A DNA stretch of 64,000 nucleotides, taken from the NCBI GenBank assembly GCA_008828725.1, contig MEHQ01000078.1, forward strand, positions 273,200 through 337,199. The letters are read 5' to 3'. Shown here piece by piece: positions 11,518-23,900 of the stretch (position 1 is the first letter of the stretch; each line of letters begins with the position of its first letter). The position numbers and the translations under genes were made by a program. The DNA is from Saccharina japonica (taxonomy: Eukaryota > Sar > Phaeophyceae > Laminariales > Laminariaceae). The notes beneath the pieces were generated by a model. That model was not told where the DNA came from, made no database searches, and saw nothing but the letters and a program-made list of their open reading frames with translations.

Positions 11518-11592
11518 CGTCCCCGGTGGAATGACAGGTGAATCTCGTCCCTGTTAGAGTCAAGGTCGTTGGTTCGAGCCCCCCCGAGTGCA
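11518..11592 (+). pseudogene. tRNA-like fragment (possible tRNA-derived SINE or pseudogene)
   Basis: The 3' half reads AAGGTCGTTGGTTCGAGCCC, the classic T-arm and B-box sequence of a tRNA, preceded by CCTGTTAG, which resembles an Asn (GTT) anticodon loop. The expected acceptor, D-arm and anticodon stems do not pair well, so a functional tRNA is unlikely. A decayed tRNA or a tRNA-derived short interspersed element is the better explanation. Confidence 0.3.
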
Positions 11593-12578
11593 TGCTCGTA
11601 AGGGACTTTTTCTCGCAAAATATATATCTTGACGTAGCGGAAAGCGCGAGTTAGCAAAATTCGATGAAAATCGACGAGCGTTGGGAATGCTGAACCCTCT
11701 GCGCGATAAACACCAAGGCACGAACCGCAGTGGGGGAGGAGGGAGAGGAACCTACTTTGTGACCCCGGATCTGAGCTACGACTATGGAGGGAGAGGGACA
11801 CAAGTGCGAAGATAATACATGGAATGGGGGGGAAAAACACACTATTCGCACGAGTACTCAGAAAACGTGTACCTGTCTGTATGGACGAGTGGTGGTTTTA
11901 CGCCAGGGATAAGGTCAGACAGTTTTCGACCCGGCATTTTTTTCTCGATGGAGCAGACCAGGTGTAAAGAGGAAGAGGAAGAGGAAGAGTACTCGAGTCA
12001 GGTCCAGCACCCTACTTAATACGTGTCTTTTACCACGAGTAGATGAAACCTGACGTGGGGAAAGCATGCATTACCGCCGACCGCACTTCTCCTTGATTGG
12101 TTGATTTCCTGATAGTAAGGAGCTACAACTAACTGTGTTTCACAGCAGTAGTAGTAAGCTACACCTGGGCCCCCCTTAAGAAATGCAAGGAAGGATGATA
12201 AGACCACACGCGCCCGGACGTCCCTAATATACACACTGTTTGGTTCGCTGTCTCTGGGTCCCGGTAGTATGTATTCAGTGTCCGACCTTAGCGGCCCACG
12301 CTGCATGCACCCTCTGGCCAACAGAAAAAAATGGCCCCGTTTCCCTGTGCTGCAACATACATACCCAGCTCTCCTCATCGCTTAGCTATTAATAGCGTAT
12401 TTTTTTGTTGTTAGAGCTTCGCATGTCTTACTTTACATCATCAATCAATCGTCAAACACCTCGGAAGAAGGAAGGAAACAGAGAAGGATCATTTTTTTTT
12501 GCTTTTCGCTTTCTATTCCGCATGATGATGATTATTATGCCGGGGCAATATCTTCGCAGTGGGTGGTGGTGGTGGCCG

Positions 12579-12621
<43 letters not shown>

Positions 12622-14335
12622 CGGTGTAACAAGCAGTGAGCAACGCTCTGTGACTTCTTCTCGAGCCCGAAAAAAATCTTCCAACTTCAAGGTCCCCGGA
12701 TCGAACAATCTCATCTTCAAAACTTAATTTAGGTGATCCAACCTAACAACCTTCAACTTGAAGGTTTGATCCAAACCAACAACTCTCAACTTGGACTTGA
12801 AGGTATACCCGAATCCAACCAGCCATCTTCAATTTGAAGGTCTCCGGATTCCGAACCCAACAATCTTCAACGTCAAGGTATCCGGGCCTAATAAACCCAA
12901 TCATAATTGGGTTATCTTCAACTTAAAGTTTTTTTCCGGATTCCGAACCCAACCATCTTCAACCTAAAAAGGCTCCGTCTACAGGGGAAAAAGGGTATAC
13001 CTCCGGCCCCTCCTCCCCCTTGCGCACAATTATTTCGGCTACTTATACCCCCCGTCGTTTCGTTTACGTTTTCACTTTTTTCAAACAATATGCCGTCCAC
13101 GGCGGTGGTGGAAAAAAAGAAAAAAAACACACAAAAAAACGCCTTTTTCCTATTTGTAACGCCCGCATCCGCACCCCCCCCCCAACCCCCACCATCCAGG
13201 CCACACCGCAAAATAAAACCTAATACGACCCCTTTTTAGTACACCCAACACACGTCGAGTGCAAAACACGTGATCATTATGCATGCTACAGATACTAGAC
13301 CTCTCTATTTTTTGTTTTTCTTCTTAAATTTCTTAAACACGTTGCGCCGTTGTTCGTGTTTTTTTTTTTCTTTTCCTTTTCTTTTCCGGTTGTTGAGAAG
13401 CGTACGAACAGTAAGCCACCCACCCTCCTTGTCGCTATTCAGCTACAGCAACAACAACAAAAACCGCAGCAAGCAGTTAGCAGCGAGCGGCAACAAAGCA
13501 ATGAAATCTCCCTACATAGTAGAGAGAGAACAGGAAGCAAGAGACGGCATTAATTTCGCCAGTGAGAGCAGCAAGCAAAGCAGCAGAGTATCATAGTAGC
13601 GAGGAAGAAGCCTTAAGACACTCAGAAGCGCCCAAAAAACACCGCGTCAAAAATCGATGCTCGTTTTTCTCAACCCCGCTGTGCCATGCCTGCAAAGGCC
13701 AAGGCACACTAGGAAACCCAGGCGTGCTCTTTATTCTGTTCAACTTTTCCAGCGAGAGATTGAGAACCGCACGGTGCACAAAAAATGGTGCAAAGAAAGA
13801 CGACCCCCACAAAAAAAAACTTGATATTTCCGGTACAACGGGGGTAGTGGCGAGGGGCGGGGGCGACTACATTTCGTCCCCTCCCGACGAATTTTGACCC
13901 GGGGGGAAGGAAGGGCAGGGGGAAAACCTGAGTCCATGTCCTTTCTTTGCCACCGCCTGGGTCCTTATTGAAAAAGAAATTTCTCGACTACAGAAAATTC
14001 TAAAAAACCACCAAATCCTCAAAGGCGGGGGAGGGGGGAGAGGGGTGCGTAAAAAAACGGAACACGTGGTCCAAAAGGAAACGCCTCTTAACAACCCCGG
14101 CACACAAACGCCTCCCCAGAAAACTTCCTCCGGAGAATACCCCCCCCCCCCTCCTTAATACCCTCACAATAAACTCCGCCTACCCTACTACTAGGCTAGC
14201 GTTTATGCTCGCCCCTCAAGGGTTTCGTTCCACCGTCACCACCGTGATCGACGTGCAGCAGAGTTTTGTCAAAAGTCATCTTGGGAATTTTGAGCGGGCC
14301 AGGCCCCCCCTCGAAACGACATATTTTTTCTTTAG

Positions 14336-14885
14336 GCCCACGCTAACGCCAACCGTGACGCTGACGCTAACGCTAACGCTGACGCTGACGCTAACGCTAA
14401 CGCTAACGCCAACGCCAACGCCAACGCCAACGCCAACGCCAACGCTAACGCTAACGCTGATGCTGATGCTGACGCTGACGCTGACGCTGACGCTAACGCT
14501 AACGCTAACGCTGACGCTAACGCTAACGCCAACGCTAACGCCAACGCCAACGCCAACGCCAACGCCAAATCGCTGACGCTAACGCTAACGCTCACGCTAA
14601 CGCTGACGCTAACGCTAACGCTAACGCCAACGCTAACGCCAACGCTAACGCTAACGCTAACGCCAACGCTAACGCCAAATCGCTAACGCTAACGCTGACA
14701 CTGGCCTTAACGCTAACGCTAACGCCAACACCAACGCTAAAGCCAACTCGCTAACGCCAACGCTATCGCCAACTCGCTAACGCCAACGCTACCGCCAACT
14801 CGCTAACGCCAACGCTACCGCCAACGCTAACGCTAACACTCACACCAACATCCACGCTCACACCAACGTTCACACCAACACCAAG
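14336..14885 (+). repeat. Degenerate hexanucleotide satellite (CTAACG/CTGACG/CCAACG)n
   Basis: About 90 hexamers, mostly GCTAAC, GCTGAC and GCCAAC, occasionally broken by AAATCG or ACTCG. The open frames across it (alternating Thr-Leu and Thr-Pro on plus, Ala-Leu on minus) are artefacts. The array begins about 65 bases beyond the stop codon of the plastid protein gene and would be read as AGCGTT-type hexamers if that transcript extends so far. Confidence 0.9.
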
Positions 14886-14947
14886 GCTACCGTAAGCGTA
14901 CTGTCACGGCGAGTATATACGTCACGACGACGGCGGAATGCTGAGCT

Positions 14948-15816
14948 TTACGCGCCGCGTCGGGCTGCCGCTCCGTCCACGTGCTTAAGGCTGTCCAAAA
15001 TGTCCGACGGGGCTGATATCATCTTGAAGAAACCCACCTGACAAGCGAACAAACAAACAAAAAACAAGGTTCACCAACGACGCGCAGCAGCAAAGAAGGG
15101 AGCAGAAAACAATAAATCTATCAAAATGGGGATACGGATAATTTTATTAATCTTTACCATATAAAACATAAAAAAAACATACTGTACGCTTAATACGTTC
15201 GCAGTGATGATGATAATGACGTCGTTTTTCGATCTTCTAAACTAATTATGGATTTAGTATGCAATACCGTCAACTGCTGTAATCAAGACAAACATATAGT
15301 ACAATATAATCAAGATAATAATAGAGTATGCTGTGATCAAGATAATAACGTAGTATACTGTAATCAAGACACATCCTCCTGGGACGAATTTCACAGCCGA
15401 TTTTCTCCAAACCATGCCTTAGAGGGGCCATGGCTTAGAGAGGCACACACTATTAACAGTACAAAAATGCGTTTTTGGAAATATCTCCATGGACGCGTCG
15501 CTCCGCGGCTACACTCGAGGGGGGGTGTTATGTTATCACCCAGTGTGATACGGTATACGATATTATGTGTGTGTGCGATGGGGACGGATACAGGCAGTAG
15601 AGGCTGTCCTCGCTACTATAGAAATCCGCCCAGCAGAGATACTTGTTGTATGATGCTTTGGTCGACTTGGATAATATGGAAAACTCGTAACCACCACTAC
15701 TACTACTACTACTACTACTGCTACTGCTACTGCTGCTGCTACTACTACTACCACTACCACTACCACTACCACTACCACTACTACTACTACTACTACTGCT
15801 ACCACTACTACCACTA

Positions 15817-15850
<34 letters not shown>

Positions 15851-17930
15851 CACAACTACTACCACTACTACTACCACTACTACCAGGTACATCAAAACCA
15901 TTACTACTACATACTGGTACCGCAGGCAAAAGCTACTGCCATCTATAAGTATATACAGCGGGAACACCCATCATAATTGAGGCCTCACTACTACTACTAG
16001 CAGGTACATCAAAACCATTACTACTACATACAGCGGGAACACTCACATCCATATCGTCCATGACGATGTCTCCCGTGACAATCATCGTGTCTGTCGCCGG
16101 CAGCACCTCTTCCACGTACCCAGCGAACACCCGGGCCACGACATACGGAATAGACGCATCAAACTCCCTAGAAATTTCCTGGAAAAATAAATGATCGTTA
16201 ATTCGAGGCGCGAAAACGTACAGAATGAGTAGGGTTGGACAGGACAGGGTAGGACAGTACAGGACCGGACAGGAAAAAACAGGAAGGCAGGAATACGGGG
16301 GGGGGGGTCCCATTCCTCCCGTGCGAGCAGAACAGATGCCTCCGAGAGTTGTATTGTTCTCAACGGTCCTTTTGACCACCAAGAGCCGTTGTGTTTTGGT
16401 TGAAACGTTATCCGACCAAAATTAAGCATCTAGATCGTGATCTGTTCCACGTGTGGACGTTGAAATAAATGCATACGTACACCGCGGCTAAAGCAACCAA
16501 CCTTAACCGGAAGAAGACGCCACGACGACAAACGCGTGAGCAGAGCTTTCCGGTCGGTTTACAACGCACGAGACACATAAAAAACGCCCAATTTTTTGCA
16601 CACTTTGGATTATTCCGCAAGAAGCTGGGGTCTTCCTATTCTGAAAACAACGCCAAGGTGCTCGGTCTGCTACGGTTTGTTAGACACCAACCACACGTGG
16701 ATTCCTCAACTCCGAAGGAAGAAGCTACGTTAGGTAGCGCTGGGGGTTGCAACTTCACCAGGATCATAATCCACATCGTAGACCCGACAACAAAGACCTC
16801 AATATCGAGGCATCGCAAAAAGAGCAACGAAGAGTGTGCAAAGCCACTAGCTGGTGGGCGCAGTGTGCAAAGCCATTAGCTGGTGGGCGCGGCGGTTCTC
16901 GGTTTTGTGACTCGACTCTCAAAGCACACTACTAGTAGCCTATACTTCGTATGTAGGCGGTCTGCTGTGGCGGGCAATATATACTCTTCGTAAAACCAAT
17001 CGCCCAACGAAACAAAACCGGTGTATACGTATATAGGCTGCTGTCTGCTGTGGCGGGTTATATTTGAAAAAAAAAAAAAAAAAACAGCTGTGAGCTCGAG
17101 GATTTCGTCGAAGCTCATCTTTGCTAGCTGAGTGTGATACTTCGATCGCGCGTACTTACGGATTTTATATGTCCTCATGTAGTGTGTACATCCCGTATGA
17201 GGGGGACACTCTTCGTAAAACCAATAGCCGAACAAAAACAAACCGGTGTATACGTTACCGGCTGCCGGAGGGCTAGCAAGACACGCAGTAACCCGTCACC
17301 CCTGCCAGGCAAGCATATTGCCAGGCACTGCCTGCAGCCTCTTGGTTTTTCCCGCGACGTCTCCTTCACGATCCACGACTACAGCAATGCGGAGGCTACC
17401 GCTGTACCGTACGTACGTTCCGGTATGTAGTCATGCAGCAAGCAGTCAATAGTCGGCAGAAAATATCGGGGGGAACTAGGGGGAACGCCGCGCAAATAGC
17501 ATGAAAGCCCGTGCGTGCCAGAAGCAAGGCCCTCGGGCTGGCCAACATCCACACATGACGCACGCTACGGCAGAGGTGCACAGTGTTTTTTCTGGCGCTC
17601 CGCACTTGGGGAGCTCTATACTAACACTCAAGTCAAAAACTGATTTGGGAGGAAAATACATGTGCTCGAACCCCATGAGCAATCTCGTGGCCTAAGTAAA
17701 CTCTTCAAAAATATTTCAACACAAGAACGAGAGTTCGACGAGTTTTGGGTTATAACCCATTCAGAACTGAAAAAAATATCCCATACTAATTCTAAGTAGT
17801 TTGTCCCCAAATATGTGGGACCAGTTCTTAAGGGGTTAAGGAGCCCGATATTTCAGAAAACGTTTCAGCCAAAAAAAGGTATACCTTATACCTCTATATA
17901 TCGTAGCACGCGTCACATGGTGGGACACCT

Positions 17931-17972
<42 letters not shown>

Positions 17973-20900
17973 GCAGCTTCCACGACGTACATAGGAAGAA
18001 CGGCACAAGCCTAAGGCATGAACTTACGGCAAACCAAGCCTACTCTATGCCTACCCCAGAGGCCTCGTCAAGCCTACGTCGCCGCTACGCCCAAGGACGC
18101 AACTACTACGATTTCTAGACACGAGCCTGTGAGAGAATATCACAGGTCCGACACATAATACCTGGCACCGTCATGATTCGAGAGTTTCGTTTTTTTCGGG
18201 GGCGGCGGCGGGTGATTTTCTTAGCCCAAAACCCTATAACCCGAAACACACCAAAACACACTAAACCCGGTATAAAAAGTGACGTGCCCTGGGAAATTCT
18301 CAAGACAGGCTCGTGTCAACAACTGTCTAATGTCGACGGCAAGCCAAGCCTACTACAACACGGCAACCCCTCCGGACGAGTTTTCAATGCATCTTCGTCT
18401 GCTAGCATATACCAGGTAGCTGTCTCGAGCTATCATGCGCGGGTTCTTGTCAGACTCGGGATCAAGCTCCGCAATTTTGTCATAGCTGACGTGCCCCTCC
18501 ATGCCAAGGAGTCATCTCACTGCCACGATTCACTGTGCAATGCGCAGGCGATGCTCCGGACGCAGCTTCTCGAGGGGTTACAACTGGACCTACAGTAAGC
18601 CGACCTTACGCCAACGTTTTTCCAAGTCGAGCCTATCACGGCAACCCTATTACTACTGCCCAAGCCTACTGCGCCAAGCCTACTGCGCCGAGCCTACTGC
18701 GCCGAGCCTACTGCGCCGAGCCTACTGCGCCGAGCCTACTGCGCCGAGCCTACTGCGCCGAGCCTACTGCGCCGAGCCTACTGCGCCGAGCCTACTGCGC
18801 CGAGCCTACTGCGACGAGCCTACTGCGACGAGCCTACTGCGCCGAGCCTGCTGCGCCAAACCAAATACGGAAAGCCTACAACTCCCAACTCTTAATACGC
18901 CAAGCATACTACGCCAAGCCTACTATTAATATGTCAAGACTACACCCCCTACCCCACGCCTACCCCACCTATACCCCAAGCCTACCCAAACACTGGCAGG
19001 TACCAATGCACCAACAAACAAGCCACACAACACACATAACCATACCATACCACACCATATCATAACATGCCATCCCGTCCCATCCCATTCCATCCCATGC
19101 CATACCATACCGTACCATACCATACCATACCATATCATACCATACCATACCATACCATACCATATCATACCATACCATACCGTACCATACCATACCGTAT
19201 CTTACCATGCCATACCACACCATTCCTCAAGACCATACACCACACCATACCATACAATACGCACCATACCATACCATGCCACACCACACCACACCACACG
19301 AACACCACACCATACCACAACACACCACGTAGCCTGGTCAGGTAAGCATTACCAGGGGTATAGCAGCTGTGACGTCAAGTGACTGCTTATCACTGGTGAC
19401 TGGTGACCGGTGACCACTCACCATGCTGTACTTGTTCCCGTCGTAACTCCACTTCCCCCTGACGGACAGCGGCAGCGGGCCGTTCGTGGCGCCTGCGGTT
19501 ATGGTCCCATCCGCGTTGAGCACGATTGAGGTTTCCGCCACATCCCGGTCCTCCAGCTCCTCCAACTGCAACAACAACAACAAGAGCAGGCACAACATTA
19601 ACAAGAACAAGTTCAAGAACGGGAACAACCAAAACGAAACAACAACAGCAAGGAACAATAATAGGAACAGCAAGAACGAGAACAAGAACAATACCGAGAT
19701 AGCAAGAGTAAGAGCAAGGGGGCGAGAGCAAGACAAGGGGAATAACAAGAACAAGGCCAACAACAAGAACAAGGCCCAGAACCAGAACAACAACAAGACC
19801 AAGAACGAGAACAAATACAAATAACAAGAGCAGGGAAATCATTGAGAACCAGGACACGACCAAGGACAAGAAGCAAGAACAAGAACAACATCATTAAAAA
19901 AAAAACTACTTCTACACGTACTATGGTTGGTAGCACTTTTACCCCTTCACGGGCAGCCGTCAAGGAACTCCCCACACTAAAAATAGTATGTTAACTCTAA
20001 GGAGGCCATGACGGGCCAAAACGATACCGTCAACCCACATATTTCAACAACTACCACATCTACACCAACACCAACAATAACAACACCACCACCACCACCA
20101 CCAACACCACCAACACTACCACCACCACCACCACCACCACCACCACCAACAACAACAACATCAACAACAACAACAATCAGACAGAATACATGCAGGACGA
20201 TTCGGAGCGGAAATCTCAAGAGGCGTTATGGCTGATCCGACGGCGGGACGGCGAGGAGGTGGTACGCCTATCATGTACTGCCCCTGCAGGTAAAGGACAG
20301 GTCGTCTGTCGGCACAGCAGTCTTGGTAGCAGCGCGTTCTATTGAGAGGCCCACCAGTATCATGCCGTACACGATTTATTTTCATCTTGGCACAGCAGGC
20401 ATGTGCTGTGAGGAGCGTAGTACCTAGTCAAGAGTGCATCCACATATGTCCATATCGCATACGTGCATACACAATACGAATATGCGTGCTCGACGATCGC
20501 TCACAGGCGTGCACATGTAGTGTGGGTTTTGGTGAGGTCTCTCATGCATGAGAGAAGTAACGCTCCTCACAGCCTATTCTCGCACTCCCCGCCGCATGTT
20601 CATGGATAGGCAGGTGCTCGAATGGGTGGGTAGCAGCACGTTCTTTTGAGACGGTCACCAGTATCATGCAGTACAGGACTCCTATCCATACTGCGCATAA
20701 AAACAGGGGGCCGCCTTTAACCTCAAAGGATATTAATACTGGAAACAGGAATGTTGGCTGCATTTCTTGTCTGGGTGCGGGCATCACAGCAGTTTGGGCA
20801 GCAGGGGGTTCTATTGGGAGAGGATTCACCAGTTTCATATAGGACCCCTGTTAAAACATATTAACAGATATATACCACTCTGTACGGATATATAAGTACC

Positions 20901-23900
20901 TTTTATACATTAATATTCGATAAAAAAGTTTATTATATTTCGGGACATAGCTGGCTCAAGCGGTGTTTCTTATCTGGGAAAGGGTGCTTTCTACACTAAC
21001 TGCAGCATAATGGCGTTCCATAGTTTCCTGCAAATCCGAACAATCTCAAGCCTACCTTTAATAGTGCTCGTTATCTTACTATACGTATATAGACAAGATG
21101 TTCGTACGTATTGCACACCGACTTGTTCAGTCACCATGCTTGTCTTTTCGAGAGTTGGTTTATCGTTGTGGCAGGCGGCAAAAGAAGCAGAGGTCATCTA
21201 AGAAGCAGGATAACCAGGAAAGGAACAAACCAAAACAACACGGAAGCGTATTGATTGGTGTTAAAAGCGCAAAACACATTGCCGTGACCATTTTCAGAAT
21301 GTTTTCACTCTTCGTCTCTTACTTTTATGTATTGTATGATGTAACATCACAGCAAGCGTCCTGTGCTGCTGTGGCACCCTGTTATGTATTGTATGATATA
21401 ACATCACAGACAACAGCGTCCTGTGCTGCTGTGGCACCTCGTGAGTGTAATATATAATAAACACCCCTTTGTCCCGAAATATAACAACCGATTAATCTAA
21501 CCCCTTAAGAAACGGTCCCCCGTTTTTCGAGGCAAACTTCTTGGAATTATTGGGAGATAAGGCATACAGGTCTGAAATTTCGGGACAGGGTGGTACTGTC
21601 TTGTACCTCGACCGGCGTCCGGAAAGCAGTTTCGTCGACGAAATATAGCACTAGTGGCTATGGACCCTTTCGAGCGCCAGGTATCGTACATGGCGACCAA
21701 AACAATCACACACCGGACAGACAGAACACCGTTCCCCAGGAAATGATCTATAAAGGATCTACCATGGACTCGTTCTTTTTTTTTCTCTTTCGCGCAGCTG
21801 GATTTGCTAGCAAGGTAGGTCGTGCCTGTCATTTTATGGCATTGCATTGCCTGCTCTGCTTACTGCATTGCAGCGTAGTATCTGTGTCGTAGTTATGTGA
21901 CCACATAACTGGTATCTCTCTAGGATAAAGAATCGGCACAGACACTGGGTGTGATGGATGACGGGTAGAAAGGACGGTTTCATGTGAAGAACACACTAAA
22001 CACACACTGTAGATATTCCGGGCCAGATTAATTCGTGGTCTGCGTGACCTATTGATAGCTCATATTGCCGGGTGAAAGCCTGAAATTCTGCATCATCTAC
22101 TATAGTAGTAACAAGTATTTCCCGGTTTGGATCCGGAATATGCAGATCCTGCACAAGATCTCATTCCGGTAGGTTAGGATCCAGATGATCTAGGTGATCT
22201 ATCTGATCTATTTGTAGAGATGATCTATCTGTAGAGATGATCTATCTGGTCTATCTGTAGATTATCTGTAGATGATCTATCTGATATGTACGTCGTGTGA
22301 ATCCAGTGAGAATTGCTGCCGTACCAACCGTCCATGTCAACAAATACCTTGCCATACTAACAGCAGCAGATACGAGCACACAGCAGAACAGACTACATAT
22401 CAGACGCACGAGCTGTACGAGTGGGGCCATGTTTCGCGCTTGTCGTATCATTCATATTACTGCACGTGTTAATACGATCTCCCCGGAACCAACACGCCTA
22501 CTCATATAAATCGAAACCCCCAGCTTCCTTCCAGAATAGCATTCTGGAAGACCTGCTGCTCGGGAACTCGGGAGATTGTCATGTCTGGATCTCGCCGCGG
22601 AACCTTCTCCTCCACGTTCCGCGGACGGGTCCTCCGCGGCAGCTATATACTGCCTGGCGGATTCTCCGCAGCGGGACTTAGGAAGACCCAGCTAAATGAT
22701 CCTGTTGACCCGAGTTCCGTGCGAGCAACGACAACTGGTCGCCCCAGGCTCTCACTTGTCATCTCTCCCTGTCGTCGGAGTGCTGTCTCAGCCCGTGTTA
22801 CCATACACTCAAGCAGTCGGAGTAGTTCAACAGGAAGAACGCTCTGCTAAGGAAGAGAGGAGCGAACACTATGCTAACGCAAAGAGGAGTGGGATCATGA
22901 CCAACCGACGGTGACTGACGACTACGAATTTTGTTGGCGTCGACGGCAGTTGACCAATCGAACACAGCTATTATATAGTGTCGATTCATATCATACATAG
23001 TCCAGAACGATGCCAAACGCACCGCAGCAGACAGACAAAGAGCCCCTCGGCAAATGCTGCAGTATAGAAGACCCCCCCAGCTTCTTCCTCCGGAGTTGAG
23101 GAATCCTTGTGTGGTGAGAAATCCCAAGGACAGTGGTGTCAAACAAACCGTAGCAGACCGAGCACCTTGGCGATGTTATAGAATACAACAACCAAGCTTC
23201 TAGCGGAGTTGGGGGATCCAAGTGTGGTCGACCGCACTTGGTTTCCCCAACTCCGCACGAAGCTGGGTTCTCCTACTCTGGAACAACGCCAAGGTGCTCG
23301 GTCCTCTGCGGTTCGTTCGGCGACAACCACACGTGGAGTCCTCAACCCCGGACGAAATAAGCTAGGGTCGCCTCTGCTGCGGCATAGTCAAAAAGGTGCT
23401 CGGTCTGCTGCGGTTCGTCTGGCATCACTCAAAAAGGTGCTCGGTCTGCAGCGGTTTGTTTGGCATCAATCCGGAGTGCGGTGAGAAATCCCAAGAGTAG
23501 TGGTGTCAAACGAACCGTAGCAGACCGAGCACCTTGGCGATGTTGTAGAATATAACAATCAAGCTTCTAGCGGAGTTGGGGGATCCAAGTGTGGTCCACC
23601 ACAATTGGATTCTTCAACTCCGCACGAAGCTGGGTTCTCCTACTCTGGAACAAAGCCAAGGTGCTCGGTCTGCTGCGGTTCGTTCGGCAACAGCCACACG
23701 CGGATTCCTCAACTCCGGAGGAAGAAGCTATTAGTAGGGCCGTCTCTGGTGCAGCATAGTAAAAAAAGTGCTCGGTCTGCTGCGGTTCGTTTAATATCAT
23801 TCCGGACTACGAATCGGTACTTGGGTTGACTGATCAACTGCCGTCGACGCCAATAAGGTTCGTAGTCGTCAGTCACCGTCGGTTGGTCATGATCCCACTC

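Larger units (their letters stand above)
8325..14335. other. Gene-poor repeat-rich stretch
   Basis: No exon with convincing protein similarity and splice signals was found on either strand. The stretch holds two MITE-like elements (9675-9760 and 10194-10277), GGGTACC-rich palindromes (about 9960-10130), a GATCTGTAT family element (10866-11190), a short CCCTAACCCTAACC telomere-like stretch near 11188, a tRNA-like fragment near 11520, a poly-G tract of roughly 40 bases starting near 12579, and a series of short repeats like CCAACCATCTTCAACTTGAAGGT at about 12670-12970. Confidence 0.5.

Noticed and set aside
14205-14595. Long Thr-Leu/Thr-Pro and Ala-Leu/Ala-Ser open frames
   Set aside because: They are translations of a hexanucleotide satellite; the frame is open because the repeat period is a multiple of three and no unit holds a stop.
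15528-15970. Poly-Tyr, poly-Ser and poly-Val open frames
   Set aside because: Translations of a TAC-type triplet array within an intron.
18173-18598. 141-residue plus-strand frame with fairly normal composition
   Set aside because: Lies in an intron of the plastid gene, runs into a 14-bp minisatellite, has no recognisable domain or splice signals, and repeats of its flank suggest repeat DNA.
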